Assembly (NCBI GenBank): GCA_023458415.1
Contig: JAEWZO010000034.1
Coordinates: forward strand, 1 to 8,650
Direction of reading: 5' to 3'
From: Bacteroidota bacterium
GTDB lineage: Bacteria; Bacteroidota; Bacteroidia; Flavobacteriales; Weeksellaceae
DNA length: 8,650 nt
Under the pieces are notes generated by a model, which saw only the letters and a list, made by a program, of their open reading frames with translations, ran no database searches and had not been told where the DNA came from. Below, in pieces: positions 6,500 to 8,650 of the stretch (the first letter of the stretch is position 1; each line of letters begins with the position of its first letter). A program made the position numbers and the translations under genes.

Positions 6500-7205
6500 A
6501 TAGATTAAGTGAAGTTTCCAGTGCGAGTTCAATCATTGGCTTCAACGCTTTTTCCCGTTCATCAGCTGAAATCTGTTCATGTGTTGGGATAACATCAGAA
6601 ACTGTAAGAATAGTAGCCGCATTTTTTCCTAAATGTTTTGCATTAGCGAACAATGCGAAAGCTTCCATCTCAACAGCGAGACAATTGTATTTTGCTGCAA
6701 TTTCCGGTAAATCAGGATTTTTTCTGTAGAAAATATCGCTGGTGTGAATTGTGGTACTTTTTATCGGTAGCGAAAGGTCCGCTGCTTTTTGGTTGATGGC
6801 ATCGTAAATTTTTCCCTGATGAGAGATAACTTCCTCTTCAATTTCCCATGCATATTTTGCGTACGTGCTTTCACTGGCTGCATTTTCAACATTCAGTAAG
6901 TCAAAAAGTTTCAAATCTGTTGTATATGCGCCGCATGTTCCGATTCGGATTATGGTTTCCACATCGTATTCAGTATAAAGTTCGTAGGAGTAAATTCCGA
7001 TACTTGGGCAACCCATTCCACTTGCGCCAACGGAAATTTTTTCGCCTTTATATAAACCGGTGTAGTAAAAGATATTTCGGGTGTTGCTTACCAGTTCAGC
7101 ATTTTCAAGGAAATTATCTGCAATATATTTTGCGCGCAACGGATCTCCGGGCTGTAAAACTGTAGCTGCAATTTCTCCTTTCTTGGCTTTTATGTGTACA
7201 CTCAT
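6498..7205 (-). CDS. deoD: Purine nucleoside phosphorylase, DeoD type
   Basis: This enzyme splits purine (deoxy)ribonucleosides with phosphate, giving free base and (deoxy)ribose-1-phosphate for salvage. The 235 residues align with hexameric DeoD almost without gaps (E. coli, 239). Phosphate-site residues are G20 and R24 in QPGDPLRAK, R43, and R87 in IIRIGTCGA. H4, supplied by the neighbouring subunit, is present. The ribose-binding VEMEA (178-182) and the catalytic D204 and R217 in TVSDVIPTHEQ and ADEREK are intact. The DeoD motif with Asp204 favours the bacterial hexameric class, which accepts 6-amino purines such as adenosine, over the trimeric class. The gene starts 39 bases after uup on the same strand and may be co-transcribed with it, although a weak promoter box lies between them. 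Confidence 0.95.
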   Translation of the reverse strand: MSVHIKAKKGEIAATVLQPGDPLRAKYIADNFLENAELVSNTRNIFYYTGLYKGEKISVGASGMGCPSIGIYSYELYTEYDVETIIRIGTCGAYTTDLKLFDLLNVENAASESTYAKYAWEIEEEVISHQGKIYDAINQKAADLSLPIKSTTIHTSDIFYRKNPDLPEIAAKYNCLAVEMEAFALFANAKHLGKNAATILTVSDVIPTHEQISADEREKALKPMIELALETSLNL

Positions 7206-7228
7206 TGGGTCGTTTTTTTAATCGAATG

Positions 7229-7236
7229 TAAATTTA
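7229..7236 (-). promoter_or_regulatory. Possible weak -7 box of deoD
   Basis: TAAATTTA on the minus strand matches TAnnTTTG except for the last base and lies 23 bases before the deoD ATG. There is no -33 TTG at the right distance. With only 39 bases between uup and deoD, co-transcription is an equal alternative. Confidence 0.3.
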
Positions 7237-7244
7237 GTGAAAAG

Positions 7245-8650
7245 TTAATTTCCGGAAATCTCCTGAAGTTCCAGCCAGCGCATTTCCATTTCTTCCAGCT
7301 GATCAGAGACTTTTTGAAGTTCATCCGAAAGTTTTGAAATTTCTTCGTAATCAGTTTTGCTATTGAGTTGATCCAGAATTTTTGCACGCTGTTTTTCCAG
7401 TTCGGGCATTTCTTTATCGATGGTTTCAAGTTCGCGCTGTTCTTTGAACGAAAGTTTTTTCTTTGGGGTTTGTTTAATGCTTGAAGCTGAATTATTATCG
7501 TCTTTATTGATATTATTTTCTGCTTTAGAAATCGCTTCGGGCTTCTTACTTTCGGTCTCGTGCTTTCTGCTTTCTCTGTATTCAGAAAAGTTTCCAACAA
7601 AATCTTTTATTTTTCCATCACCCTCAAAGGCAAGAACATGATCCACAATTCGGTCCATAAAATAACGGTCGTGCGAAACGATAATTAAAGATCCCTGAAA
7701 ATTCTGCAGAAAATTTTCCAGTACGGTTAAAGTTGGTAAATCAAGATCATTTGTTGGTTCATCAAAAATCAAAAAATTCGGGTTCTTGTAAAGAACATGC
7801 ATCAGATGCAGTCTTCTTTTTTCTCCGCCTGAAAGTTTGGAAATCGGCGAGTATTGCGTTTGATCATCAAAAAGAAAAAGTCTCAAAAACTGTGATGCAG
7901 AAATTGTTCTTCCGTTCGCCATCGGGAAATTCTCTGAGATTTCTTTTATGGAATCAATCACGCGTTCCTCTTCCTTAAACTTCAGACCTTTTTGCGAAAA
8001 ATATCCGAACTGAATGGTTTCTCCGGTTTCAATCTGTCCGGAATCCATAGGTTCCAGTTGCTGTATAATATTGAGTAATGTGGATTTCCCGGCTCCGTTT
8101 TTTCCGATAATTCCGACTTTTTCTCCGCGCTGAAACTGATAACTGAAATCTTTCAGCAAAACCAAATCACCATAACTCTTGTTGATGTTTTTAAGTTCTA
8201 GAATCTTTTTACCGAGCCTTTTCATTTCGAATTCAAGTTCCAGATTCTGTTTCCTGGTGTCGGTTTTTGCGACTTTTTCAGTTTCGTAGAAGGAATCAAT
8301 TCTCGATTTCGATTTTGTGGTTCTGGCTTTTGGCTGTCTGCGCATCCACTCCAGTTCTTTCCGATAAAGGTTGTTGGCTTTGTCAATCGTCGCATTCAGA
8401 TTTTCTTCGCGAATCATTTTGTTTTCAAGATATGCCGCGTAACTTCCGTTGTGAACATAAAGGTTATAATCTTCCATTTCCCAAATGATGTCGCACACAG
8501 AATCCAGAAAATAACGGTCGTGTGTCACAAGAAGAAGTGTGATTTTGGCTTTCGACAGATAATTTTCAAGCCATTCTACCATTTCAACATCGAGGTGATT
8601 GGTAGGTTCGTCCATTATTAGCAGTACGTGACGATGTTCTGCGCGGGTTT
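7245..8650 (-). CDS. uup: ABC-F family ATPase, Uup type (5' end outside window)
   Basis: ABC-F proteins are soluble twin-ATPase proteins that act on ribosomes; Uup in E. coli is linked to ribosome assembly and suppression of transposon excision. Positions below count from the Met at 8615, which is only the Met of the first Walker B (LLIMDEPTNHLD): the frame runs on to the window edge, so this is not the start. Visible are the first D-loop and switch histidine (THDRYFLD, 31-38) and the inter-domain tRNA-contacting linker (WMRRQPKARTTKSKSRID, 90-107). The second ATPase domain has Walker A GKNGAGKST (171-179), signature LSGGEKRR (261-268), Walker B FLIFDEPTNDLD (281-292) and H315. A charged spacer (350-385) leads to a coiled-coil tail (386-450), the mark of Uup over EttA. 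The first Walker A and signature are off-window. Membrane segments are absent, so it is not a transporter. Confidence 0.92.
   Translation of the reverse strand, partial: TRAEHRHVLLIMDEPTNHLDVEMVEWLENYLSKAKITLLLVTHDRYFLDSVCDIIWEMEDYNLYVHNGSYAAYLENKMIREENLNATIDKANNLYRKELEWMRRQPKARTTKSKSRIDSFYETEKVAKTDTRKQNLELEFEMKRLGKKILELKNINKSYGDLVLLKDFSYQFQRGEKVGIIGKNGAGKSTLLNIIQQLEPMDSGQIETGETIQFGYFSQKGLKFKEEERVIDSIKEISENFPMANGRTISASQFLRLFLFDDQTQYSPISKLSGGEKRRLHLMHVLYKNPNFLIFDEPTNDLDLPTLTVLENFLQNFQGSLIIVSHDRYFMDRIVDHVLAFEGDGKIKDFVGNFSEYRESRKHETESKKPEAISKAENNINKDDNNSASSIKQTPKKKLSFKEQRELETIDKEMPELEKQRAKILDQLNSKTDYEEISKLSDELQKVSDQLEEMEMRWLELQEISGN

Noticed and set aside
7245..8615. ABC-F gene starting at the Met at 8615 as a truncated ATPase
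   Set aside because: That Met is inside the Walker B motif and the frame stays open to the window edge, so the gene is cut by the window rather than broken.

Overview
The window looks like core chromosome of a Bacteroidota bacterium, most likely order Flavobacteriales and of Chryseobacterium/Weeksellaceae type. The evidence is AT-rich DNA, a TAnnTTTG promoter element (the Bacteroidota -7 box) in front of most genes, a near absence of Shine-Dalgarno sequences, and protein variants typical of the phylum, such as a long acidic tail on ribosomal protein S16. The genus assignment is an inference from protein flavour and was not checked by search.

Right-going block, 1-4453: rpsP (S16), a terminator, rimM (16S maturation factor), asnS (asparaginyl-tRNA synthetase) and rpoN (sigma-54). 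Each has its own perfect TAnnTTTG box, so this is a string of separately started housekeeping genes rather than one operon. The common rpsP-rimM-trmD-rplS order of other phyla is broken here. The rimM promoter sits so close to its ATG that the mRNA is probably leaderless.

Left-going pair, 4490-5648: an ECF sigma factor with a GTG start, followed with an 8-base overlap by a four-helix membrane protein that is probably its anti-sigma factor. A symmetrical AT-rich hairpin separates this pair from rpoN, with which it converges.

Divergent from the sigma gene, 5797-6432 encodes a Prx6-type peroxiredoxin. Its promoter lies inside a perfect inverted repeat (AGTCTAC-N7-GTAGACT), the best regulatory site in the window. 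A strong hairpin terminator follows.

Left-going block, 6498-8650: deoD (purine nucleoside phosphorylase) preceded by uup (ABC-F ATPase), whose 5' end lies beyond the window.

The genes serve ribosome assembly and translation (rpsP, rimM, asnS, uup), transcription control (rpoN, ECF sigma with partner), peroxide defence and nucleoside salvage. I found no mobile element, CRISPR array, tRNA, rRNA or toxin-antitoxin pair. No gene-free stretch exceeds 150 bases. Nothing here amounts to a convincing new system; the points most worth checking are the palindromic operator on the peroxiredoxin promoter and the sigma/membrane-protein pair.
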